Below are positions 56,324 to 64,000 of a stretch of 64,000 bases of DNA, in pieces. This DNA comes from Hyaloperonospora brassicae. Taxonomy: Eukaryota > Oomycota > Peronosporomycetes > Peronosporales > Peronosporaceae. Below the pieces are notes generated by a model. The model searched no databases. It had not been told where the DNA came from and saw nothing but the letters and a program-made list of their open reading frames with translations. The stretch is taken from assembly GCA_947650285.1 (NCBI GenBank), contig CANTFL010001450.1, forward strand, positions 369,004 through 433,003, read 5' to 3'. How positions within the stretch are numbered: the first letter of the stretch is position 1; the number at the start of each line of letters is the position of its first letter. A program made the position numbers and the translations under genes.

Positions 56324-59300
56324 GTTGACTTGTAGGTGCAGCACACGAAAGGGGCCGATATACTTGGGCAGTAGTCTACTGATGCCCACATTGGTCACTA
56401 ATTGTCTAGGTAGGTTTACCGTAGATATTAGGACTTAGTCGCATTCGATAAATGAATGTACATTTGATCTTCCATTCTTGTCAGCGTTCCGTTTCTGCCG
56501 GTCCACCGCTTGAGCGATGAGAATCCTTGACGAAACGGATCACTGCTTCACGAGCCAGTAGAAATCCTTCTGCTGACTCGGCATTGTTTAGTTCAGTTCG
56601 CCTTGTGCGTGCTGCAGAAATTGTCCTTTTCTCTTTCTGTTCATCAGCGAGGGTGCCATCATCCTCGCTAGAATGGTCGTTGGCGATGCTGAAAATATTA
56701 GTATCGTCATCATCATCTGTATGAATAATAGCGTCGTCGCTATTATTGAGATGATCTTCTTCTTCGATGTCGACCTGATCGGCATCGGCATCATAAGTGA
56801 CGACGTTAGAGTCTACGCGTGATGAGCAAAAGCCAGAACGGTTTTTGCTCGAGCGATTCCCTTCCCCCCTCATCCAAGAGTCACACTCTAATAGGTCGGG
56901 AATACGTGGATGGCGTAAATTATTCACGAAGAACGGTGTATGCTGTGTTGAAGCATGTGCCGAATTATTGATGGCGAACTCCACCATGGGTATGAATTCG
57001 ATCCAACTCGCGAACGAGTGGATGTGACCTCGAAAGATATTTTGGAGGACACGGTTTTCACGTTCCGTCTGACCATCTTCCTCAGGAAGGTCAGATGTCT
57101 ACATCTTCAAGCGTGTTCCAAGAGATCGGAACACGGATTTCAAAGAGTCCGCCGTGATCCGATGATCACGGTTGGATACGAGTTCACGGAGCAACCCGTG
57201 CAGTCGCAATATCGTGTCGAGAAAGTCACGAGCACAGCCCTGTGCCGTGATCGACTTGAGTGCTGCTGTAAGATGCACCATCTTGCTGAACCGGTCAACA
57301 AACACAAGAATATCATTATTCTTGTGGTCGTCTTCGGTAAAACCGAAGACGAATTCCATGGATACGGACTCCCGACACTCTGCCGGAACAGTTAGAGACT
57401 GTAAGGGCGCACGGGATGAAGGACTAGGCTTTACCCGTTGACAAACCTTGCAAGCACGGATGTAATTGCGCATAAACTGATACTGGAGGGGCCAGAGAAA
57501 GTCGCGACTTACCGTAAGGTAAGTCTTTTCCCTTCTACGATGACCACCTGTTTGGGCATCGTGACACTCATACGTGATGCGTAAACGCAAATGGTTATGT
57601 GCGGGGACTACGACAAGAGGCGTGTCACCGGCAACGGCTGTATATTACATCAACCCGTTGCGTGTTGTGTACCAATCCGATGAGGAACGGTATAAAGCCG
57701 AATAATTTCAAATATTTACGGGTTGGATTGATCCATCAAGCGCAGAAGATCCTTATCTTCGGCGTATGCCTTTCTTACGTCGTCAGGTACACTTGACGAC
57801 GGCACACTGGATGTAAGCGTTGCAACAGTGGACTTATCTTCACTGTTGGGTTGCGCGCCCGACTCGAAATTGGATCGGCGTGAGAGCGCATCAGCGACGA
57901 CGTTCAGTCGTCCTGCTTTATACTCGGCGAAAAATTTATACTCCGCGAAGAAAGACAGCCACCTCTCCATCCTTTGCGAGAGGTTGGAATGTTAAAGGCC
58001 GTGCGTAGTGACGCATGGTCCGTATAGACTATGAACGGTCTATCTCCCAACAGATAGACGCGGAACTTAGCCATTGCATACTTCATGGCAACGTTTTCCT
58101 TTTCATGCACCGGGCATTTACGTTCAGCTGCTTGCAGTTGAAGCGGTTGATAGCAGATGACGTGTTCCGCGCCATATTTGTCGAATTGCACCAACGCACA
58201 GCCGATTGCAAAATCGCTGGCGTCACAGACCACATGAAATGGTCTGTCCTGATCTGCAATCGCTATAATTGGCGATTGCATCAAGCTCTGCTTGACACCT
58301 TCGAAGGAACGCTGACACTCAGCGTTCCATGACCACTTCACATTTTTCTTGAGTAGACCAGAAAGATGCACAGTTATCTCGGCGTAGTTGCGCGAGTTCT
58401 TGTGCAAGTACGCCGCGAGCCCAGGGAACTTACGAAGTACCTTGATATCGAATGACACAGGCCAGTCCGTGATCTCCTTAATCTGCTCGGGATCAGGGCG
58501 TACGCCGTGTTTACCCACGATGCACTCAAGAAGTGGTATTTCGCTAGCCGCGAATATACACTTCTTGAGGTTGGCGTACAACTTATGCTTGCGCATAAGT
58601 TGAAGAACCTGACGTACGTGAGTTCTGTGAACTTCAACGTCCGTCTTTCCGTCCATAGCCCGGCTATGGAAGAACGCATCATCAAAGTAACTCTGGGCGA
58701 AGTCCCGCACCGGTCTCAACAGATTAGTTACACATCTGTTGAATTTTGAAGGGGAGTCGAAAAAGCCCCTGTGGCATCACTAGCCACTCCCACAGCATAC
58801 CGCTGGGGGTGCTCACTGCTGTGTACGGAATGTCCCGTTCACGCATGATGATCTGATAGAATCCATCCATCAGATCCCTGGACGAGAATATGGTACTCTT
58901 AGACATACCATCTATGATTACGTCCTTCCTCGGTATCGGCGTCTGAGCCGGTGCCGTTGCAGCATTCAACTTGTTGAATGCGTGCACTATCCGCCATCGT
59001 CCTGTGGCTTTTCGCACACAGAAGGTCGGAGAGCTGTGAGGAGAAGTTGATTCCCTCACATGACCCGCTGCAAAGCGATAGGCACAGAACTTGTCGATCG
59101 CTACTACTTGTTCACGAGGCAGCGGACACTGCTTCATGACACAGTACTTCGAGCCCGGTTAGAGTTCGATTTCATGTCGAGTGCCTTTGTCTTTCGGCAA
59201 CTCGCATGGAACGGATTCAAGGAACTCATCCTTAAATTCGAATAAATCCTTGTACAAAGGATTTGCCTGAAGCGACTCCCAGGATTGAGACGTGTACCGT

Positions 59301-59614
59301 TCAATCCTAGTCTTCTCATCGAGGACACTTTCGTCCATCGATGAGCTGCTGAGAACCTGTTCGTTCTCAGAAAATTCTGTTGCCGACCGAATGTCGGTCA
59401 CATACTCATCCTCTGTGACGAGTATGCAGATCTAATCGACCTTATTACTGCGCAGATCGCGCATGAACCGTTTCGGTTCTAGCGCTGGCAATTCAGTTAT
59501 CTCCGAAGTTAACTTCGGAGGAACAATCAGATAAAGCGTATAAGCGCCTACGCTTGATCCGTCATTGACCAAAACGTTCAACGTCTCGTTTTCTTCCTGG
59601 AAACTTGTTTCCAC
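55548..59614 (-). pseudogene. Ty3/Gypsy pol remnant: RT, RNase H, integrase, chromodomain
   Basis: Frames follow each other leftwards. A linker before RT (59614-59159) ends NPLYKDLFEFKD and VPCELPKDKG. Reverse transcriptase (59137-58430) has motif A FSSRDLMDGFYQI and motif C YFDD. RNase H (58310-57720) has VVCDASDFAIGCAL, YTDHASLR and VVADALSRR. Integrase (57590-56850) has the zinc-binding HDAQTGGH and CKVCQRVK. The first catalytic Asp appears as Glu in SMEFVFG, and the second lies in a changed VSNRDHR. Next come KYIGPFRVLH and ELPRRMRTHPT, a frameshift at 56278-56303, and MGRLRPYCQYES. The chromodomain is split by a frameshift: RFLVERILNHRDNSG and TSYLVQWR (55873-55754), then NSWEPRSQL and VEQYNETHPL (55748-55659). 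The tail ends at 55548. Protease is missing. Confidence 0.85.
56278..56303. repeat. Perfect 26-bp palindrome in the pol/accessory overlap
   Basis: ACGTAGGATGCGT is followed directly by its complement ACGCATCCTACGT, giving a 13-bp stem with no loop. On the minus strand it lies exactly where pol leaves frame after RMRTHPT; the expected continuation resumes in another frame as GRLRPY. On the plus strand it lies at the end of the accessory ORF. Confidence 0.95.
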
Positions 59615-59640
59615 AGGTTGCTGAGAGCCTAATCCCTCAG

Positions 59641-59778
59641 TGTTTAAGAGGAAATGTGAATTTCATTTGCTCATCGTCGATGCGACGTGTCTTTATGGCT
59701 CTGTATAATTCGACAAATTACCACAACAGGGAGTCTTCCTCGACTCCTCTGTACTTGGAGATGTCAACTTTAAGATTT
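59641..59778 (-). pseudogene. Gypsy gag N-terminal remnant joined to the RT linker by a deletion
   Basis: On the minus strand, NLKVDISKYRGVEEDSLLWW continues with FVELYRAIKTRRIDDEQMKF and TFPL. This is the start of the Gypsy gag domain as seen in other oomycete elements. After TFPL the frame stops and the sequence passes within about 30 bases to the linker that precedes reverse transcriptase. The rest of gag, the zinc knuckle and the protease must have been lost by an internal deletion. A decayed Met-containing leader lies towards the LTR. Confidence 0.65.
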
Positions 59779-60146
59779 CGGGGCGACGCGTGTGTCTCGT
59801 CCCGCCCACAGCAGCATTAAATTGTTGCTGTCTCAACAGCTATGGCTGTTGAGCACCGAGTTCTTTCAATTGATCAGCCTGTTGAGAGCCTCGCTGGTAT
59901 AGCAAGTCTACTTTCTCTCTTTCGGCGACAAGTTCATTCTAATGAACCTGTCAATAGCTGCTTGTTGTTAGTCTCGGTCAAGAGATTCTAACATAGCGGT
60001 AACGCCAATGTCGCCCACGGTAGGGCTCATTCGCACGACCACGGCCAATTCTAGGTCACTCCAATGGGCGAAGCCTTCACGTGTAAAATGAAGCTCTCTC
60101 CCTCATATATCATGTTCATGATGGATGAGATGGGTGTTCGTCGGAA

Positions 60147-60165
60147 GGACTACGAAGTGCTACCA
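60147..60165 (-). other. Primer-binding site for reverse transcription
   Basis: Two bases inside the LTR end, the minus strand reads TGGTAGCACTTCGTAGTCC. This begins with TGG and is complementary to a tRNA 3' end of the form ...GUGCUACCA. Position and sequence fit a retrotransposon primer-binding site and show that transcription of this unit runs leftwards. I did not assign the tRNA. Confidence 0.65.
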
Positions 60166-60167
60166 GG

Positions 60168-60638
60168 TGTAACGGGGCACGCTCTTACTCAGATAACCGA
60201 GCAAGGCCTTGTATTCATAACAGTACAAGTGTGATTACCCCCGACGTCACGTACACTTGGCGTGATGAAGCGCGACCAAGACAATACATAACCCGAAAGC
60301 TCTGTCTTGAGGGAAAAGTAGAACTGTTTTTTAATATAGTTATGTTTCTTACTAAATCATCTTTCGTCTTAATCTGACCATATTAAACTACTGTCTACTA
60401 TGTGGGTCTTCTGTCCACTGCCCATTGCGCGCATCCAACAGCGATCGATGGTTAAATTGGTTGATGTACCGTGTACATCAACCAAGAAGTGGACCCCTCC
60501 ACGGATATTACCCTTAGAGGTAATTTCCGACAACATCACTTTTCTCGAGTGATGTTGATTGAATATTATCAAAATAGATAATATTCAAAAATTGATACTT
60601 TCGTACCTATTTTTATGTCACGGGCTCACTCCGTTACA
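60168..60638 (-). repeat. 471-bp long terminal repeat, minus orientation
   Basis: Read on the minus strand it starts TGTAACGGAGTGAGCCC and ends CCCCGTTACA, with the TG...CA ends of an LTR and a primer-binding site two bases beyond. Its first 175 bp contain the same row of hairpins as the left end: GAATATTATC/GATAATATTC (60561-60586), AACATCACT/AGTGATGTT (60532-60556), and GGTTGATGTAC/GTACATCAACC (60459-60483). Similarity to the left end is lost after the last of these. Confidence 0.8.
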
Positions 60639-62434
60639 TAGCTGACGTCAAAACAAGCTTCGGTAGGCCACCGGCCAACGCGTATGTCTTTCACATCTTC
60701 ACATGCAGAACATACTCGAAAATGACTCGCTCACGGCTTAAGCATTGACGTTCACAACTTTTTCACTATACCAGATCTGCTGCCTCCTTCCCGACGTTGC
60801 GCAAAATGTTCTACATACGAGATCCCTTCTTACATCAATCAATTTTCAGCGCGTCAAACGTTGCTGTACCCATGTAAACAGACGCATACCGCACGACGTT
60901 GCGGTACCCGTGTAACCTGTCACCACCTGAACAGACGACGAGACAAAAAAGTAATATGTGGTTCTGTGAAAATGTCAACGGGGTTTGTTTTTGTACAACG
61001 ATGCATCGATTATGAGCTGGCATTGTCTACGCTATAAGCTCTTCGATTCTTCTCGATGGGCATTTGAAGTGATTTTTGGTATGTTGAAGCGTATCAGTGA
61101 TCCATCACCAACAGCACCTGCACTTCACAAAGGCCTTTGCGCTTCACATGACATCATGATCCGAACCTTCTTTTTTCGTCGGTGATTTCCATCGTGATCA
61201 ACTTTCAGTGCTTGCGTTCGTCCGCGTTCCGTATGCGACAGGATCGGCTGGAGCGACCATCGCTCCACATCACGTTGTGTCATCTAGTATTCTGCGCTGG
61301 TTTAGCAGCACATGTACTTCCCTGCTCGCTGTCGATGCAGTATCGATGCTGGAATTGCGAGGTCAACGTCGGAGCTCAGATTCCTGATGTCTACAACACT
61401 GAGATGGTGCTGCTGACAAGGTTCTGCTAGCGACTGCAACTGAACTAGAAGGACAGCCACGCGTGCCGGTGTTAATGCCGGATACTCTTGTCCGGCGATA
61501 CTAAGTCGCTATCGTGCAATTGGGGTGCTCGTACTTCTTACCAAACTTTGCTTGAACAATCTCGTCGGTAATTCTTCTAGACCACCACCACGACGACAAC
61601 GGATTCATGTACGCAAACAGGTATGTGACCGACGTCGTTCATCTGCTATTTTACGCAGAATCGACAAAATCGTTGTCGTCGGCATTAATCTCGTTACACT
61701 TTAAGTTTTTACCTCGCAACCATTGTAATCTTCATGCAACTGGGTGCAACGATCAATAGTGGTAGTAAGCCTTCGAAATCGACAGCGACTACTTACTCGA
61801 TTGCGTCTCCAGGTACACCTTAAGTGTTGTGTTGACCGGCGTCGACCAAAGCAATCGATGAGCCATCTTTTGCTACCTCTTACGGTCTCAAACGCGATGA
61901 GGCACACGTGCGTACGAATGACCGGATTTGGTCAGTACGTCGAGCTGTTACACAACGATATGCGCTCTGTCTTCAGCCGAAGGACAAAGGCCGTGGCTTG
62001 TCGTGTACACAAAACTGAGCTTTTGCATACACCAATATGTGAACTACCTCGTGCTGATGAAGAGAGACCTATACGACGCTTCGAAGCGCACCGAGATCAA
62101 TTCGAAGCTTGAACGACGTTTTCCCTCTCATGTCTAGTCTCGTTCTCTACTCATCACAAGCACATGCTGTCGACATCAACATGTCATTCTATGACTTTGT
62201 ATGAGAAGAGGACACACTGCCACGCAATGACACATACTCCACTACTTACACACTACGGAAACGACATGACGAGCCACGGCCCAGAAATTCACGCTCTACC
62301 CTCCTGTCTTCAGTTCGCCACATATCCCTAACTCAGAATGCCTGTTTTCAACTCTTGTATGTTGTGCTATACGTAAAACTGCCGCTGACTCGAGCCCAGA
62401 TGTAGCCATGTTGTTCTGGTCTGTCCGCCCACCT
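60639..62434. other. Gene-free region, possible Copia fragment near 61.9-62.1 kb
   Basis: No complete gene is recognised. At about 61980-62130 a plus-strand patch (YVNYLVLMKRDL with nearby LERRF) faintly resembles the YVDDLVL region of Copia reverse transcriptase, too weakly for a separate entry. No continuation of the BED-finger fragment is found after the retroelement. Confidence 0.45.
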
Positions 62435-62450
62435 GCTCACATTCGGTGTT
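62435..62450 (+). promoter_or_regulatory. Possible oomycete initiator (Inr)-like site
   Basis: GCTCACATTCGGTGTT resembles the oomycete core promoter initiator (GCTCATT-type, pyrimidine-rich, followed by a flanking T-rich part). It lies about 140 bp before the preferred phosphatase start and downstream of the first Met of the open frame at 62408, which supports the later start. The assignment is by similarity only. Confidence 0.35.
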
Positions 62451-62575
62451 TATCTGCTTTATATAAAAACGGGATAAAAATCAAGCGACGAACGGCACCG
62501 AAAGCCAGTCAGTCAACCCATTTGCTGGATCCACGTGCTCAAAACGCGTGGTCTCCCCCCCGCTCGCGCCTCCGC

Positions 62576-63604
62576 ATGGACCAAAGCGCCAACCGCAGTG
62601 CTGCTGCTGCTGCTACTGCGCCTTCCCGTCGTACTAAGCGCAGTCGCACTCCCTTAGTACGCTCTCCGCGGTCCAAAAAGGCGTACAAGGCGCAGTTTTA
62701 TCCAAAGCACGAGTGGCGAAAAGCTGCTGCCAAAAAAATGGGCAAAGGCAAGCACCGGGTCCCGGACAATTGGGTCGATGTGGCCAAAATGGGTACACTC
62801 GTTGGTACCTCGCGGTTTGCCCCGCTCCGCGTGCCGCTGGACGAGACCTATTTGCCGCAATTGGAGACCAAACGGGACCAAATTTGGACCCCGCGGGACT
62901 TTTTGGCATTGCAGCGGGACCAAAAGTACAATGTCAAGCTCCTGATTGACCTGACCAACACGTCCAAGTACTACAATGGCGACAAAGAGCTCAAGAACTC
63001 GGGTGTGCGGTATCTGAAGCTCCCGATCGAAGGGTTCTACGGACCACCGGACGCCAAAGAAGTGAAGAAATTTGTGGCCCTCGTGGACGACTTTGTGGCC
63101 AAGACACCAGAGGGGACTATTGCTGTGCACTGTACCCACGGGCTCAATCGCACGGGGTACCTCGTAGTGACGTATCTGGTCCAGCGACTCGCGTACTCGG
63201 TCACAGACGCACTGGCCGCGTTCAAAGCCGCGCGCCCGCCAGGACTGATCAAGCACATGTATGTCGAAGATTTGTACAAGCGGTGGGGCGCGGGCGAGAA
63301 GGTGCAGTTGCCAGAGCTGCCTGCGTGGGCGAGTGCCAAGTACAGTGCACGGGCTAAAGGCAGTGCAGGCAAAGCACCTGCGAAGGGCAGTGCAGGCAAA
63401 GCGCCTGCGAAGGGCAGTGCTGGCAAAGCGCCTGCGAAGGGCAGTGCAGGCAAAGTGCCTGTGATGGGCAGTGAGGAGCCTAAAGCGCCTGCGAAGCGCA
63501 AGAAGCGCAAGAAACGGTCGAAGACAGTGACAAAGCTGCCGAGTGGGGACGGCGACGGTCGAGCCGCTACGGAAGGGGAGGAACTTCAAGCGTCTGCGGA
63601 ATGA
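62576..63604 (+). CDS. DUSP11/PIR1-like RNA 5'-phosphatase (cysteine phosphatase)
   Basis: From the Met at 62576 (MDQSANRSAAAA) the protein has 342 residues. The open frame begins at 62408, but its first part is atypical and lies before a possible initiator. The catalytic loop HCTHGLNRTGY near residue 184 is the C-x5-R motif of cysteine phosphatases in the exact form used by DUSP11 and the triphosphatase domain of metazoan capping enzymes. DNWVDVAKMGTLVGTSRFAP at the start and LLIDLTNTSKYY before the loop also match. DUSP11 trims the 5' triphosphate of RNAs, many of them polymerase III products. There is no guanylyltransferase domain. The basic N-terminus, the GSAGKAPAK repeats and the tail KRKKRKKRSK suggest nuclear, RNA-binding behaviour. 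Confidence 0.85.
   Translation: MDQSANRSAAAAATAPSRRTKRSRTPLVRSPRSKKAYKAQFYPKHEWRKAAAKKMGKGKHRVPDNWVDVAKMGTLVGTSRFAPLRVPLDETYLPQLETKRDQIWTPRDFLALQRDQKYNVKLLIDLTNTSKYYNGDKELKNSGVRYLKLPIEGFYGPPDAKEVKKFVALVDDFVAKTPEGTIAVHCTHGLNRTGYLVVTYLVQRLAYSVTDALAAFKAARPPGLIKHMYVEDLYKRWGAGEKVQLPELPAWASAKYSARAKGSAGKAPAKGSAGKAPAKGSAGKAPAKGSAGKVPVMGSEEPKAPAKRKKRKKRSKTVTKLPSGDGDGRAATEGEELQASAE
63359..63466 (+). repeat. Four 27-bp tandem repeats coding GSAGKAPAK
   Basis: The unit ggcagtgcaggcaaagcncctgcg plus aag repeats four times in frame within the phosphatase tail, with few base changes. The last copy (GSAGKVPVM) has diverged. Low divergence suggests recent expansion. Confidence 0.9.
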
Positions 63605-64000
63605 CGTTGTTGTCTTGTGTTACGAGCACGTTATAGCAGCTGGAGACGCTGTTTGGTGCCGCAGTGGCTGGAGCTCGCGGTCGCGAGTGTACGACGGCCT
63701 GCATGAGGAGAGAAGAGTGACGTGGTGGGTAGTACGTGAGCTCAAGTTGGAGCGATAATACACTGCCGCGCTGGCTCACATTGGCTTTGTATGTGTGCTG
63801 GAATGTATCTAGCAGTGTTGAGGTCACGTGGGGGTGATTACGTGTCACTATTTGCACAATGCGCTGGAGGGGATATTGGCCCATGACGTCATGTGCTTTA
63901 CGAGAACGGTGCTCCAGGACAGGGAAAACGCAGATAGTGCAATATCAATCGCCTAGGGACCCTATGCCTTTAATTCCAAATGCCTGTTTACAAACATCAC
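63605..64000. other. 3' flank of the phosphatase gene
   Basis: Only short frames are present; no gene or RNA is recognised before the window ends. Confidence 0.5.

Larger units (their letters stand above)
54256..60586. repeat. Field of perfect short hairpins throughout the Gypsy element
   Basis: Perfect stems with short loops recur along the element in LTRs and in coding sequence on both strands. Stem lengths in bp are: 54493-54521 (9), 54595-54614 (7), 54631-54653 (8), 54685-54702 (7), 54924-54948 (9), 54985-55004 (8), 55257-55283 (10), 55384-55410 (10), 55592-55619 (9), 55921-55944 (9), 56243-56257 (7), 56278-56303 (13), 56724-56747 (10), 57303-57326 (10), 57328-57352 (11), 57506-57525 (8), 58038-58059 (8), 58255-58280 (9), 58306-58328 (10), 58579-58602 (10), 58652-58670 (9), 58962-58981 (9), 59501-59520 (10), 59832-59853 (9), 60459-60483 (11), 60532-60556 (9) and 60561-60586 (10). 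The list is not exhaustive. Confidence 0.9.
54178..60638. mobile_element. Decayed Ty3/Gypsy retrotransposon with inverted ends and an opposing accessory ORF
   Basis: Contents from right to left on the minus strand: an LTR (60638-60168), a tRNA-primer site (60165-60147), a gag remnant, a deletion removing most of gag and the protease, then reverse transcriptase, RNase H, integrase and a chromodomain ending at 55548. From the left on the plus strand: an LTR-tip sequence (54178 onwards) and a long accessory reading frame (54499-56323). The two coding units overlap tail to tail over 55548-56323. All frames carry stops or shifts, so this copy is dead. The left and right tips are inverted relative to each other and I see no target-site duplication (ACCTTGG before, TAGCTGA after). 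Confidence 0.8.

Noticed and set aside
61928..62137. Copia reverse transcriptase fragment (YVNYLVLMKRDL)
   Set aside because: One short patch resembling YVDDLVL with no neighbouring Copia domain in frame; too weak to annotate.

Overview
The window looks like nuclear DNA of an oomycete, most likely a Peronosporales species such as a Phytophthora or downy mildew relative. The reasons are compact protein genes that are intronless or have short introns (66-144 bp), a folate-biopterin transporter, a protein with the stramenopile VRW..G.V.V.EF motif, a Cys/His-repeat protein of the kind oomycete annotations call WRKY19-like, a BED-finger family typical of oomycete repeats, and Ty3/Gypsy, pogo-like and probable Copia remains. 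I see no bacterial operons, CRISPR array, rRNA, or RXLR or Crinkler effector gene.

Layout. 1-8.9 kb is mostly decayed repeat, with one leucine-rich-repeat gene (5.5-6.1 kb) and the left arm (1-468) of an inverted duplication whose partner lies at 21601-22068. 8.9-19.6 kb is a gene-rich block: TFIIE alpha (-, four exons), a folate-biopterin transporter (+), a SNAPC4-like Myb protein (+), a tail-anchored TPR protein (-, three exons) and a PD-(D/E)XK nuclease-like protein (+). One stramenopile protein follows at 23.3-23.9 kb. From about 24.7 to 35.5 kb the DNA is AT-rich and almost empty. It holds a truncated tRNA-Glu relic, a terminal-inverted-repeat element carrying a broken CG-1 (CAMTA-type) gene, and a broken pogo-like transposon. 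35.8-43.5 kb carries the RNA polymerase III largest subunit and a six-exon ICE2/NARG2-like gene in tandem on the minus strand. 48.2-50.3 kb is the Cys/His-repeat gene. 53.7-60.6 kb is a BED-finger pseudogene interrupted by a decayed Gypsy element. 62.6-63.6 kb is a DUSP11-like RNA phosphatase.

Five of the ten intact genes concern RNA polymerase II/III transcription: TFIIE alpha, SNAPC4-like, Pol III RPC1, ICE2-like, and a DUSP11-like phosphatase of the family that trims 5'-triphosphates from RNA. In eukaryotes this need not mean co-regulation, but it is notable.

The most unusual object is the Gypsy element at 54.18-60.64 kb. First, it is saturated with perfect short hairpins (stems of 8-13 bp, loops mostly 0-10 nt) in its LTRs and in coding sequence on both strands. 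Second, its minus-strand pol, ending in a chromodomain, converges on and overlaps by about 776 bp a plus-strand accessory ORF that ends in a long coiled coil. Third, its two ends carry the same LTR tip in inverted orientation. I know of no description of this combination.
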